A stretch of DNA of 64,000 nt, from the NCBI RefSeq assembly GCF_030295995.1, contig NZ_AP027365.1, forward strand, positions 3,752,066-3,816,065, written 5' to 3'. Positions 1 to 8,171 of this stretch are shown here, piece after piece. A program made the position numbers and the translations under genes. Origin of the DNA: Thalassotalea hakodatensis. GTDB taxonomy: Bacteria; Pseudomonadota; Gammaproteobacteria; Enterobacterales; Alteromonadaceae. How positions within the stretch are numbered: position 1 is the stretch's first letter; each line of letters starts with the position of its first letter. Under the pieces are notes generated by a model. The model worked only from the letters and a program-made list of their open reading frames with translations, made no database searches and was not told the DNA's origin.

Positions 1-918
1 ACCATTAACGCACTTTATTATTCGATAGCTGATTTTAAAGTGTACGATTTTGCCAATGGTGCCAAGGATATTTCTCAACGAAAAATTCGTTTAATCGGCG
101 ATCCAGAAACGCGTTACCGCGAAGATCCTGTGCGAATGTTACGAGCCATTCGCTTTGCCACAAAGCTCGACATGGATATCAGTAAAGAAACTGAAGCACC
201 TATTGTTTCATCGGCGCCATTATTAGAAAACATTCCACCAGCACGTTTATTTGAAGAATTTTTGAAGCTATTTTTGTCGGGTAAAGCCGTTGAAAATTAC
301 ACGATGCTACGTCAATACGCTTTGTTTCGTTACTTTTTCCCTGTCGTAGAAGAGGCCTTAGTTAATCAATCGCTACCTTATTTATCTCCATTTATCACGC
401 AAGCTCTTACCAATACAGATGACAGAATTAATAACGAAAAGCGCGTAACACCCGCTTTTCTTTTCGCAGCAATGCTTTGGTATCCAATTCAGCAACAAAT
501 AAAAGCGCTTAAACAAACATCATCACTTACACCACAAGATGCATTTTTTGCCGCTTATGGCGAAATAATGGGCCGTCAACAGCAGAGTATCGCAATCCCC
601 AAACGTTTTCAGTCAGTTATAAAAGACATTTTAATTTTACAAGATAAGCTCGCTCGACGTGAAGGCAAAAAAGCGTTTCGTACCTTTGAACATCAAAAAT
701 TTCGAGCTGGTTACGACTTTCTATTATTGCGCCACCAAGTGGAGTCTGCACAAGGGTGTGATGATTTAGCAGAGCTTGTTAATTGGTGGACTGAGTTTCA
801 ACAACGTAACTACGATACTCAACAGCAAATGGTAAAAACACTTGGCCGAAGTAAACCAGGTGCCAGACGTTCTCCAAGAAAACGTCGTCGTCCTCGTACG
901 AATAACTCTCAGGACTGA
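1..918 (+). CDS. pcnB: Poly(A) polymerase I, 3' part (5' end outside window)
   Basis: PcnB adds 3' poly(A) tails to RNA and so promotes decay. The frame is open from base 1 and starts inside the nucleotidyltransferase domain: the first residues (TINALYYSIADF) match the conserved stretch just after the catalytic carboxylates, followed by the RNA-binding motif with ETRYREDPVRMLRAIRFA. The C-terminus is a very basic Arg/Lys tail (RSPRKRRRPR), typical of bacterial PcnB and unlike the CCA-adding enzyme. The catalytic Asp residues lie upstream of the window. The stop codon is 2 bases before the folK start, the usual pcnB-folK arrangement in gammaproteobacteria. The GTG at base 40 is internal, not a start. 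Confidence 0.93.
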   Translation, partial: TINALYYSIADFKVYDFANGAKDISQRKIRLIGDPETRYREDPVRMLRAIRFATKLDMDISKETEAPIVSSAPLLENIPPARLFEEFLKLFLSGKAVENYTMLRQYALFRYFFPVVEEALVNQSLPYLSPFITQALTNTDDRINNEKRVTPAFLFAAMLWYPIQQQIKALKQTSSLTPQDAFFAAYGEIMGRQQQSIAIPKRFQSVIKDILILQDKLARREGKKAFRTFEHQKFRAGYDFLLLRHQVESAQGCDDLAELVNWWTEFQQRNYDTQQQMVKTLGRSKPGARRSPRKRRRPRTNNSQD

Positions 919-920
919 TC

Positions 921-1412
921 ATGGCAATTTGTTATATTGGCTTAGGTAGCAATTTATCTAATCCGCAACGACAAATACAACTTGCTGTTCAATGTATCAG
1001 AGCGCATACAGGTATCACTCAAATAGCGCTTTCAGCACTTTATTGTAGTCAACCGATGGGGCCACAAGACCAGCCTGACTATATGAACGCAGTCATGGCT
1101 ATTAATACTAAACTCACCCCCATTGAATTACTTGATGCATTACAAGCTATTGAGCAGCAAGCTGGCCGTGTCAGAAAAGGCGAACGTTGGGGAGCACGAG
1201 TGCTTGATTTAGATATTCTGCTTTATGATCAAGAAATAATAAACACTCCTCGCCTCACCGTCCCCCATTACGGAATGAAACAGCGAGAATTTGTGTTAAT
1301 CCCACTAGCAGAGATAGCACCTAAACTGACACTACCTTGTAATAGTAACGTGTCAACCCTGGCCGAGAGCATCGATAAAAACGCACTAACAATTCACAGC
1401 CAACTCAGTTAA
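921..1412 (+). CDS. folK: 6-hydroxymethyl-7,8-dihydropterin pyrophosphokinase
   Basis: FolK transfers pyrophosphate from ATP to 6-hydroxymethyl-7,8-dihydropterin, the step before dihydropteroate synthase in folate synthesis. The 163-residue protein has the expected length. It shows the N-terminal YIGLGSNL motif, the [18 protein letters not shown] segment with the magnesium-binding DLDILLY aspartates, and the [20 protein letters not shown] signature. The start 2 bases after the pcnB stop points to translational coupling. panB follows after about 55 bases, so pcnB-folK-panBC may be one transcript. Confidence 0.97.
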   Translation: MAICYIGLGSNLSNPQRQIQLAVQCIRAHTGITQIALSALYCSQPMGPQDQPDYMNAVMAINTKLTPIELLDALQAIEQQAGRVRKGERWGARVLDLDILLYDQEIINTPRLTVPHYGMKQREFVLIPLAEIAPKLTLPCNSNVSTLAESIDKNALTIHSQLS

Positions 1413-1467
1413 AATCGCTGCAAGAAAATCAATTTATCGCACAAATAACTGTGTTTTGGATCTTTTT

Positions 1468-2262
1468 ATGACAAAGATAACAACCTCAGTGTTGCAAAAA
1501 ATGAAGCAACAAGGTGAAAAAATAGCGACAATCACTGCATATGACGCTAGTTTTGCTAAATTATTCGATCAAGCAGGTATTCACGCCATTTTAATTGGTG
1601 ACTCACTAGGTATGGTTTTACAAGGCCAAGATGACACCTTACCTGTTGATGTTGACCATATGGCTTATCATACGCAATGCGTGAAACGCGGTGTTGAAAA
1701 TACACTGATCATCAGCGATCTACCTTTTATGAGTTACGCAACAAAAGAGCAAGCATTCACTAATGCAGCTACTTTGATGCAAGCTGGTGCAAGTATGATT
1801 AAAATTGAAGGCGGTCTTTGGTTAGCTGACACCATTTCCGGTCTTGTTGAACGTGGGATACCCGTGTGTGCTCACCTTGGTTTAACACCTCAATCAGTTA
1901 ATGTCTTTGGCGGATTTAAAGTACAAGGACGTGACGATAGCAAAGCACAAGAAATGATCGAGCATGCAAAAGCACTAGAAGCCGCTGGCGCTCAATTATT
2001 AGTATTAGAATGTATTCCTGCTTCGTTAGGTAAAGCCATTTCCGAGGCGATTGATATTCCAACTATCGGTATTGGTGCAGGAAAAGATACCGACGGCCAA
2101 ATCCTTGTTATGCATGATGCCTTAGGTATTTCATGTAGTTATATGCCTAAATTTTCAAGAAACTTTCTTATCGACACTGGCGACATTAAAAAAGCTATCG
2201 AGTTATATATAAGTGAAGTGCAAAAAGAAAACTTCCCAGGTGATGAACACATTTTTAAGTAG
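1468..2262 (+). CDS. panB: 3-methyl-2-oxobutanoate hydroxymethyltransferase (ketopantoate hydroxymethyltransferase)
   Basis: PanB uses 5,10-methylene-tetrahydrofolate to make ketopantoate from 2-oxoisovalerate, the first pantothenate-branch step. Starting at the ATG at 1468 gives 264 residues, the standard PanB length; an upstream TTG at 1456 would add only MDLF. The TIM-barrel motifs are present: [15 protein letters not shown], the GDSLGMV metal-binding loop, [16 protein letters not shown] and PTIGIGAG. The folate-linked folK lies just upstream and panC starts 8 bases after the stop, a standard panBC operon. Confidence 0.97.
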   Translation: MTKITTSVLQKMKQQGEKIATITAYDASFAKLFDQAGIHAILIGDSLGMVLQGQDDTLPVDVDHMAYHTQCVKRGVENTLIISDLPFMSYATKEQAFTNAATLMQAGASMIKIEGGLWLADTISGLVERGIPVCAHLGLTPQSVNVFGGFKVQGRDDSKAQEMIEHAKALEAAGAQLLVLECIPASLGKAISEAIDIPTIGIGAGKDTDGQILVMHDALGISCSYMPKFSRNFLIDTGDIKKAIELYISEVQKENFPGDEHIFK

Positions 2263-2270
2263 GCGGAATA

Positions 2271-3116
2271 ATGATCACCCTTAACGATATTTCTAGTTTA
2301 AGAGAAACCATAAACCAGTGGCGACAACAAGGTTTCAAAATTGCCTTTGTACCTACAATGGGTAATTTGCATGCAGGTCATATTGCATTGATCACAGAAG
2401 CCCATAAACACGCAGATAAAGTCGTTGCGAGTATCTTTGTTAATCCTATGCAATTCGGTCAGAATGAAGATATTGCTAATTACCCCAGAACGTTGCGAGC
2501 AGATCAACAACAACTTGAAGCCGCCAAAACTGATCTACTTTTCACGCCAACACCCGAAATTGTATACCCAAAAGGCCTTGATAAACAAACCTTTATTGAG
2601 GTTCCGCAAGTTTCTGAAGGTTACTGTGGAGAAAGTCGTCCAGGTCATTTTCGTGGCGTAGCAACAGTCGTTTGTAAGCTGTTTAACCTTGTGCAACCTG
2701 ACGTAGCCTGTTTTGGCTTAAAAGATTATCAACAGGTACAAGTCATTCAAACCATGGTTGAAGATTTATCCATGCCAATCGATATTATTCCGGTAGCAAC
2801 AGTAAGAGAAGCAAGTGGTTTAGCATTAAGTTCACGTAATGGATATTTAACTGAAGAGGAGTTAAAAATTGCGCCTGCACTTAGTCAAAACATTCAGTGG
2901 CTTGCTGAGAAAATAAAACAAGATACCGACTTTATTGGTTTAGCAAAGCAAGCGACTAATTTCATTAATAATGCTGGACTAAAAACCGATTACATCCATA
3001 TTTGTCATGCGAAAACATTACAGCCAGCAAGCGAAGATGATAAAAACTTAGTTATTTTAGCCGCTGCGCACTGTGGTAAAGCACGCTTAATTGATAATTT
3101 GCAAGTCAACCTGTAA
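2271..3116 (+). CDS. panC: Pantothenate synthetase (pantoate--beta-alanine ligase)
   Basis: PanC condenses pantoate and beta-alanine with ATP, through a pantoyl-adenylate, to give pantothenate. The 281-residue length is typical. The nucleotidyltransferase signatures are visible: [16 protein letters not shown] near residue 27 (HIGH-like), [19 protein letters not shown], and the C-terminal [13 protein letters not shown] (KMSKS-like). An AGGCGGAATA ribosome-binding sequence lies just before the ATG. It needs beta-alanine; no panD follows, and the facing gene at 3530-5167 encodes a PanP-type aspartate decarboxylase that can supply it. Confidence 0.97.
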   Translation: MITLNDISSLRETINQWRQQGFKIAFVPTMGNLHAGHIALITEAHKHADKVVASIFVNPMQFGQNEDIANYPRTLRADQQQLEAAKTDLLFTPTPEIVYPKGLDKQTFIEVPQVSEGYCGESRPGHFRGVATVVCKLFNLVQPDVACFGLKDYQQVQVIQTMVEDLSMPIDIIPVATVREASGLALSSRNGYLTEEELKIAPALSQNIQWLAEKIKQDTDFIGLAKQATNFINNAGLKTDYIHICHAKTLQPASEDDKNLVILAAAHCGKARLIDNLQVNL

Positions 3117-3143
3117 CTCAACAACAAAGATTACATAATAAAA

Positions 3144-3176
3144 AAGGCCAACAGTGGTTTTTCACTGCTGGCCTTT
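3144..3176. terminator. Bidirectional intrinsic terminator after panC
   Basis: A hairpin with arms AAAGGCCAACAGTG and CACTGCTGGCCTTT, one mismatch and a short T-rich loop, is flanked by an A run on the left. It sits between the converging panC and the small minus-strand gene at 3197-3322, so it can serve both. Confidence 0.8.
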
Positions 3177-3196
3177 CAAACGTGTGTTAGTTGATT

Positions 3197-3322
3197 TTAT
3201 TCGTATGAACGTTCAAGCCACATAAGTTGACTCTTCAAATCTTCAATTTCTTTTTGTGCATCAACAAGTTGCTGCTCAATAGATTTATCTTCGATAGTAC
3301 GCTCATCAATCATTTCTGGCAT
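3197..3322 (-). CDS. Small acidic coiled-coil protein of unknown function
   Basis: I do not recognise this gene. From the ATG at 3322 it encodes 41 residues (begins MPEMIDERTIEDKSIEQQ, ends MWLERSYE), strongly charged, with heptad-like leucine/isoleucine spacing that suggests one amphipathic coiled coil. An in-frame ATG at 3346 would give 49 residues; AAAGAGGACAGTAAT just before the inner ATG is the better ribosome-binding site. A terminator follows, and a perfect 16-bp palindrome lies 25 bases upstream of the outer start. It resembles SlyX only in size and coiled-coil character. The codon structure and signals make it likely to be real. Confidence 0.55.
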   Translation of the reverse strand: MPEMIDERTIEDKSIEQQLVDAQKEIEDLKSQLMWLERSYE

Positions 3323-3370
3323 ATTACTGTCCTCTTTATACATCATACAGCCCTCAAAAATGTAATCATA

Positions 3371-3386
3371 GGTGTAATATTACACC
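3371..3386. promoter_or_regulatory. Perfect 16-bp palindrome, candidate operator
   Basis: GGTGTAATATTACACC is a perfect inverted repeat without spacer, 25 bases upstream of the ATGATG start of the small minus-strand gene. Its symmetry and position fit an operator for a dimeric repressor. I cannot assign the factor. Confidence 0.4.
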
Positions 3387-3495
3387 TTAACTTTCATTTT
3401 GTAAAACAATCGAAAGAAAAACATTTCGGTTAGAAAGCAAAAGAGTGTAAATTTTAGGCAACAGTCACGAAAAATTTCGATAAGATTCAAGAATC

Positions 3496-3524
3496 AAGCA
3501 ATGTTAATTACAATAACATTGCTT
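3496..3524 (-). terminator. Hairpin just after the panP stop codon
   Basis: An 11-bp perfect stem (AAGCAATGTTA / TAACATTGCTT) with a 7-base loop lies 6 bases downstream of panP. It is AT-rich and has no strong T tract on the minus strand, so it may terminate weakly or protect the 3' end. Confidence 0.4.
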
Positions 3525-3529
3525 CATAC

Positions 3530-5167
3530 TTATAGGTTTTGTGATAAAGCGACCAACTTGGGTAAAAAGTGGCTGCTCTCTTGAGCTAATTCTACTTGTT
3601 CCTCTAGAACATCTTTTAGAATCTCTTTTGAAGTAAGTGGATTTGCCAACACAACACGGAAGACTAATGTTTTCCTGCCGTGATATTTTTTCACCTCGAT
3701 ACGCGTACGAGACACAAAAGACTTGCCGTTCTCACGTTGCCTTTTCTGAATGAATTTAGTGAGCTTATCCAATAGATTATTGACGTTAGTAAGCGTGTTT
3801 TCATCCGCTTTAGACAATAACTGCTGAACAGAGGCTGGATTATAACGATAGGTTAATAAACATAGTTCAGGTTCTGTTACTAATTCAAAGTCAGGATGTT
3901 TATCAATAATATCAGCAAAATATTTTGCCTTCTCAATACCCTGGTTAATCAGCATTTCATAGCCTGGGCGACTAATAATGTGCAAACTTGCATAAACGAG
4001 CATCGCCATACCCGGCCTTGAGCCTTCTAATGTATGCGCACCCAAGTCTTTTGAACCTTTACGTAAAATATATTCAGCATGATGCTCAATTGAAGCGACT
4101 GACGCAGGATTACGAAAAACAACTAAGCCTGCCCCCATAGGTACATACATTTGTTTATGCGCATCAATAGTGACTGAATCAGCACGCTCAATGCCGTTTA
4201 ACAAACCTCTGTGTTTACTTGAAAGTAAGGTAGCGCCACCCCAAGCAGCATCAACATGAAAATGACATTGGTATTCATTCGCCACATCTGCTAATTCGTG
4301 GAGCGGATCAATATTACCCGTTTCTGTCGTGCCAGCAACGCCGACGATACTTAAAATACGAATATTTTTTGCGGTAAGCTCTTGGCACTTTTCTCTGAGC
4401 TTTTGCGGGTCCATTTTATTATGTTCATCGGTTGGTATAGCAACAACGCTGTCTTGACCAATACCTAACACATCAGCTGATTTTTTCAGCGAGTAATGAC
4501 CTCGTTTAGAAACCAAAATGGCTAAGCCGTCGTACTGATAATGCTTTAATGCATTGAATAAACCTTCTCGTGCGACTCCTTTAAAAGAACCATCTGCTCG
4601 TAACAGATTATTGCGAGCCACCCAAAGTGCTGTGATATTGGCCACTGTGCCGCCTGAACAAAATGCGCCTAATGAATGGTTTGCACTGTGCATCCATTGC
4701 TGATAAAAATTTTCTTCAAATTGGTACACCAACCGATGCATCATACCTAATACTTGACGCTCTAACGGTGTAAAAGCTTTTGAGGTTTCAATTTTGACCA
4801 GGTTCTGGTTTAACCCCACCATCAATTTTGAAAGGGGTAAAATAAAATAAGGCAATGCAGAGGTCATGTGACCAATAAAACTAGGGCTTGAGGTATGAAC
4901 AGATTGTGACACCAACTTTTCGAGTAAGTGGTGCATGTGATCAGAAACAAATGCAGGTTGCTCTGGAATTTTAGAGCAATCAAAATCTTTTTCTATTTCT
5001 GTAAGTGCAGTTTCTTTTGCAGCTATATGTGAACCAAGAAATCCAGCAAGGTTTTGCGAGATCTCTTGTTCTATTCGCCCTAAGGTTGAGTCAGGTGCTT
5101 CTGGAATAGTAAAAATACGTAGTAATGACTCTTCTGTCGCATTTGCCGCACGTTTGTTTGTTGTCAT
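3530..5167 (-). CDS. panP: PLP-dependent aspartate 1-decarboxylase, PanP type
   Basis: This is a group II pyridoxal-phosphate decarboxylase related to glutamate/aspartate decarboxylases. Its length (545 residues from the ATG at 5167) and its position beside panBC match PanP, which makes beta-alanine from L-aspartate in marine gammaproteobacteria that lack the pyruvoyl enzyme PanD. Visible features are the FCSGGTVANITALW cofactor region, HVDAAWGG (about residues 304-311) and the Schiff-base lysine in DAHKQMYVPMGAG (about Lys338). A GTG nine bases upstream has no better ribosome-binding site, so the ATG is preferred. Glutamate decarboxylase is the main alternative; context favours PanP. Confidence 0.85.
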   Translation of the reverse strand: MTTNKRAANATEESLLRIFTIPEAPDSTLGRIEQEISQNLAGFLGSHIAAKETALTEIEKDFDCSKIPEQPAFVSDHMHHLLEKLVSQSVHTSSPSFIGHMTSALPYFILPLSKLMVGLNQNLVKIETSKAFTPLERQVLGMMHRLVYQFEENFYQQWMHSANHSLGAFCSGGTVANITALWVARNNLLRADGSFKGVAREGLFNALKHYQYDGLAILVSKRGHYSLKKSADVLGIGQDSVVAIPTDEHNKMDPQKLREKCQELTAKNIRILSIVGVAGTTETGNIDPLHELADVANEYQCHFHVDAAWGGATLLSSKHRGLLNGIERADSVTIDAHKQMYVPMGAGLVVFRNPASVASIEHHAEYILRKGSKDLGAHTLEGSRPGMAMLVYASLHIISRPGYEMLINQGIEKAKYFADIIDKHPDFELVTEPELCLLTYRYNPASVQQLLSKADENTLTNVNNLLDKLTKFIQKRQRENGKSFVSRTRIEVKKYHGRKTLVFRVVLANPLTSKEILKDVLEEQVELAQESSHFLPKLVALSQNL

Positions 5168-5294
5168 AAATAGCACTAACTAATTATTGTCATTAACCCG
5201 ATACTAATGACCCTTCATAGGTGCGGCACTGTAATAAAATTTAGATCAAATGTCTTGCTTTTTTCACGATTAACACTATTTTGCTAACGAAGTG

Positions 5295-5393
5295 TTAGCC
5301 AATTAATGTTGCTAAGTAAACAAAACCAAGTTCCACTATTGCTAAACTACTTAATGCCATCATAAGTACATTTTTTTTGATATTGTGAGTCAT
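5295..5393 (-). CDS. 32-residue single-pass membrane peptide
   Basis: I do not recognise this gene. A short frame encodes MTHNIKKNVLMMALSSLA followed by a hydrophobic stretch ending YLATLIG: two lysines then about 22 hydrophobic residues, which predicts one membrane helix with a cytoplasmic N-terminus. TAGAGGA lies at a good distance (about 7 bases) from the ATG at 5393 and too close to the in-frame ATG at 5399. A small inverted repeat (GCTAAC / GTTAGC) overlaps the stop codon. The rest of the AT-rich interval 5168-5611 shows nothing else. Confidence 0.45.
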   Translation of the reverse strand: MTHNIKKNVLMMALSSLAIVELGFVYLATLIG

Positions 5394-5611
5394 TTTCATT
5401 TCCTCTATTAAAATTGACTGATGCTTATCTATAAACAAATATCAGACCAATATTGATATACCATTGTTTTATCTGCATTTTTCCTATAAAACAATGATTA
5501 CCACTATGATTAATAGTAGTTACAAAAACAATAAAATGGTAATTTTAACCAACAATTTTTAAAAAATTGACCAACAATAAAGTACTCACGTAATTTCGCT
5601 ATCAGCCCATA

Positions 5612-6295
5612 CTAGAAAATATCTAGCTGCCAGCAAGTTTGTCCACTCGCTTGGTACTTAGCTTCAAACGGTGTCAATGCAGGGCTATTTTCCACTTTGC
5701 AAATATCACCAGTACGATTAGTTAGCTTAGCCGCAATTAAAAACTCTTCGAGATATAAACGCCAATTACTACGTAAAATAAGGCGTTCGCCTATTGAAAT
5801 GATTTCAGGGAACACAGCACTACCATGCCATCGACGCTGAATATGCTTACTTTTAGGCCATGGGTTAGGATAAAGAATATAATGCTGGTTTACTTGCCAT
5901 TTTTCTTGGGCCACTAAACGATAAAAATCATTAAGATCAGCACGTAACAGTAGGTAGTTATTCACCCCTTGCGTATCGGTACGTTCAATCAACTCTTCAT
6001 CATTACGCTCTATGCGATGCGCCGATTTATCAACCCCAATAACTAAAGCATTAGGGTTGTTTTTCGCCAATAAACGAGTACTTTGGCCAACGCCGCAACA
6101 TGAATCGAGGATCACCTCTCCTTGGTGTGCTTTGACGCGTTCATTTGCAACATTAAATGCTTCTAACGTATGTTGTTGAAACGGTTTTTTTGAACGATGT
6201 GCTAAATGCTTTTCAACGATTTCTGTCAGTTTCTCGTGAATCCCCGTTTGGTTAGTCACAATAACTTTTGAGTCTCCTAATTGCGTTTCATCCAT
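5612..6295 (-). CDS. TrmB-like SAM-dependent methyltransferase
   Basis: A 227-residue class I methyltransferase of the TrmB family, which forms 7-methylguanosine at tRNA position 46. The SAM site is VILDSCCGVGQSTRLLA, with VIGVDKSAHRI as the following acidic strand. YPNPWPKSKHIQRRWHGSAVF corresponds to the PDPWPKxxHxKRR substrate loop of TrmB. It differs from standard TrmB in the SAM-binding loop (SCCGVGQST rather than EIGFGMG), so it looks like a divergent paralogue that may have another substrate. Its ATG overlaps the TGA of the upstream ABC permease gene by one base, so the three genes form one operon. Confidence 0.75.
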   Translation of the reverse strand: MDETQLGDSKVIVTNQTGIHEKLTEIVEKHLAHRSKKPFQQHTLEAFNVANERVKAHQGEVILDSCCGVGQSTRLLAKNNPNALVIGVDKSAHRIERNDEELIERTDTQGVNNYLLLRADLNDFYRLVAQEKWQVNQHYILYPNPWPKSKHIQRRWHGSAVFPEIISIGERLILRSNWRLYLEEFLIAAKLTNRTGDICKVENSPALTPFEAKYQASGQTCWQLDIF

Positions 6296-7068
6296 CAGCT
6301 TCTTAATCCAATACCTTTAGTGATCAAATACATGGCAATGGCATATAAACCAATAATAAACGCACCTAGCACACTAAACGCCACTGGTAAGCTGACATCA
6401 GAAATACCTAAAAATCCATAGCGGAAAGCATTAACCATATAGACAATGGGGTTGATTTTTGACACGCCTTGCCAAAAATCAGGTAATAAACTTATCGAAT
6501 AGAATACCCCACCTAAATACGTTAGCGGCGTTAATACAAAGGTAGGAATGATAGAAATATCGTCAAAACTACCTGCAAATACGGCATTAATCAAACCACC
6601 TAAAGCAAAGGTTGCTGACGTAAGTGCGACTGTGGCAATGATCACCCATACATTATGAATTTGGATCTGAGTAAAAAACATCGCGATGATTGTAACAATT
6701 AAGCCCACTAATATACCACGAGCCATACCACCGCCAACATAACCAGCAACGATGACCCAATTAGGTACAGGAGCGACGAGCATCTCTTCGACATTGCGTT
6801 GCCATTTGGCGCTAAAAAACGAAGATGCCACATTAGAATAGGAATTAGTTATAACGCTCATCATAATCAAACCAGGTACGATAAACGACATATAATCAAA
6901 GCCGCCCATTTGACCAATTCTTGAACCGATTAACGAACCAAAAATAACAAAATACAAACTGATGGTAATGGCAGGTGGCACTAATGTTTGCACCCAAATA
7001 CGCATAAAGCGATGAGTTTCTTTATGTAAAATACTTTTTAAGGCAACCATATTTCTGGTAGATGACAT
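6295..7068 (-). CDS. ABC-2 type transporter permease (YadH-like)
   Basis: This 257-residue inner-membrane protein has six hydrophobic segments and the ABC-2 permease pattern: an N-terminal cytoplasmic segment (ALKSILHKETHRFMRIW), a central conserved stretch (SFFSAKWQRNVEEMLVAPVP) and a C-terminal PLTYLGGVFYS motif. It resembles YadH of E. coli, whose substrate is not well defined. It would form a dimer with the ATPase encoded 2 bases upstream (7071-8000) as an exporter. The downstream methyltransferase gene overlaps its stop codon. Confidence 0.88.
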   Translation of the reverse strand: MSSTRNMVALKSILHKETHRFMRIWVQTLVPPAITISLYFVIFGSLIGSRIGQMGGFDYMSFIVPGLIMMSVITNSYSNVASSFFSAKWQRNVEEMLVAPVPNWVIVAGYVGGGMARGILVGLIVTIIAMFFTQIQIHNVWVIIATVALTSATFALGGLINAVFAGSFDDISIIPTFVLTPLTYLGGVFYSISLLPDFWQGVSKINPIVYMVNAFRYGFLGISDVSLPVAFSVLGAFIIGLYAIAMYLITKGIGLRS

Positions 7069-7070
7069 GC

Positions 7071-8000
7071 TTACGCTTCCTCCGCTTTTTCGCCTGTTCC
7101 AACAAGGCTGACAAACAGCTCTTCTAATCGGTTGCTTTTATTTCTCATACTGATCACATCAATGTTTTGCTCGCTCAATTGTGCAAATACATCATTAATT
7201 CGTTGTGATTTTTTCACATCAACCTCTACGGTATGATCATCAATAACCCGATAACAAAATCCGTTGAGTACAGGGACATTACTGTTAGGCTTGAGGTCTA
7301 AAATAAACGTTTCTAAATCTAGCTTTGCCAATAACGATTTCATATCTGTATTTTCAACAATAACGCCTGAATCAATAATTGCGATATTGCGGCACAACAT
7401 CTCAGCCTCTTCTAGGTAATGTGTCGTTAAGATAATGGTAATACCTTGCTTATTTAACTCGCGAAGGAAGTCCCACATAGAACGTCTTAACTCAATATCG
7501 ACACCCGCTGTAGGTTCATCTAAAATCAGCATTTGGGGTTCATGCATCAATGCACGAGCAATCATTAAGCGTCGCTTCATACCACCTGAGAGCATACGCG
7601 CTGCATTATCTCTTTTCTCCCATAAATCTAATTGCTTTAGATACTTTTCAGCTCGCTGATGAGCTGTTTCTCGATCTACGCCATAATAGCCAGCTTGATT
7701 TACTAATATTTTCGTTAAACTTTCAAACTGATTAAAATTAAACTCTTGTGGCACTAAACCAATATGACTTTTTGCCGTTTCTAGTGCCTGATCAATATCA
7801 TAGCCAAAAACTTTTACTTTTCCTGCAGATTTATTCACTAAAGAAGTTATCACACCGATTGTAGTGGATTTACCCGCACCATTTGGGCCGAGTAACGCGA
7901 AAAAATCCCCACTTTCAACGGAAAGATCTATCCCTTTTAACGCTTGAAAGCCACCTTTGTAGGTTTTCTTGAGATCTGAGATTTCGAGTGCTTTGGTCAT
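7071..8000 (-). CDS. ABC transporter ATP-binding protein (YadG-like)
   Basis: This 309-residue ATPase energises the ABC-2 permease encoded next to it. Seen in the sequence: Walker A GPNGAGKST near residue 40, Q-loop LVPQEFNFNQF, signature LSGGMKRRLMIARAL, Walker B MLILDEPTAGVD and the switch histidine in TTHYLEEAE. A C-terminal extension of about 90 residues is typical of the YadG/DrrA group. It is the first gene of a three-gene unit. No substrate can be named. Confidence 0.92.
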   Translation of the reverse strand: MTKALEISDLKKTYKGGFQALKGIDLSVESGDFFALLGPNGAGKSTTIGVITSLVNKSAGKVKVFGYDIDQALETAKSHIGLVPQEFNFNQFESLTKILVNQAGYYGVDRETAHQRAEKYLKQLDLWEKRDNAARMLSGGMKRRLMIARALMHEPQMLILDEPTAGVDIELRRSMWDFLRELNKQGITIILTTHYLEEAEMLCRNIAIIDSGVIVENTDMKSLLAKLDLETFILDLKPNSNVPVLNGFCYRVIDDHTVEVDVKKSQRINDVFAQLSEQNIDVISMRNKSNRLEELFVSLVGTGEKAEEA

Positions 8001-8171
8001 ATCGATTTCAAAATTAAAACAAATAATGATTATAAGTGAGGCAATAATGCACGAAATTCAAGCGTGTAAATAAAATAAAATTCACCTTTGCGCTAGAATA
8101 ATAACGGTGACTTATTGCCTTTGAATTGTATACAATTTAAAGTAACGGTGTTATCCATGAGGAATATCACA

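Noticed and set aside
2298-2661. Short frames on both strands inside panC
   Set aside because: Shadows of a well-conserved panC frame.
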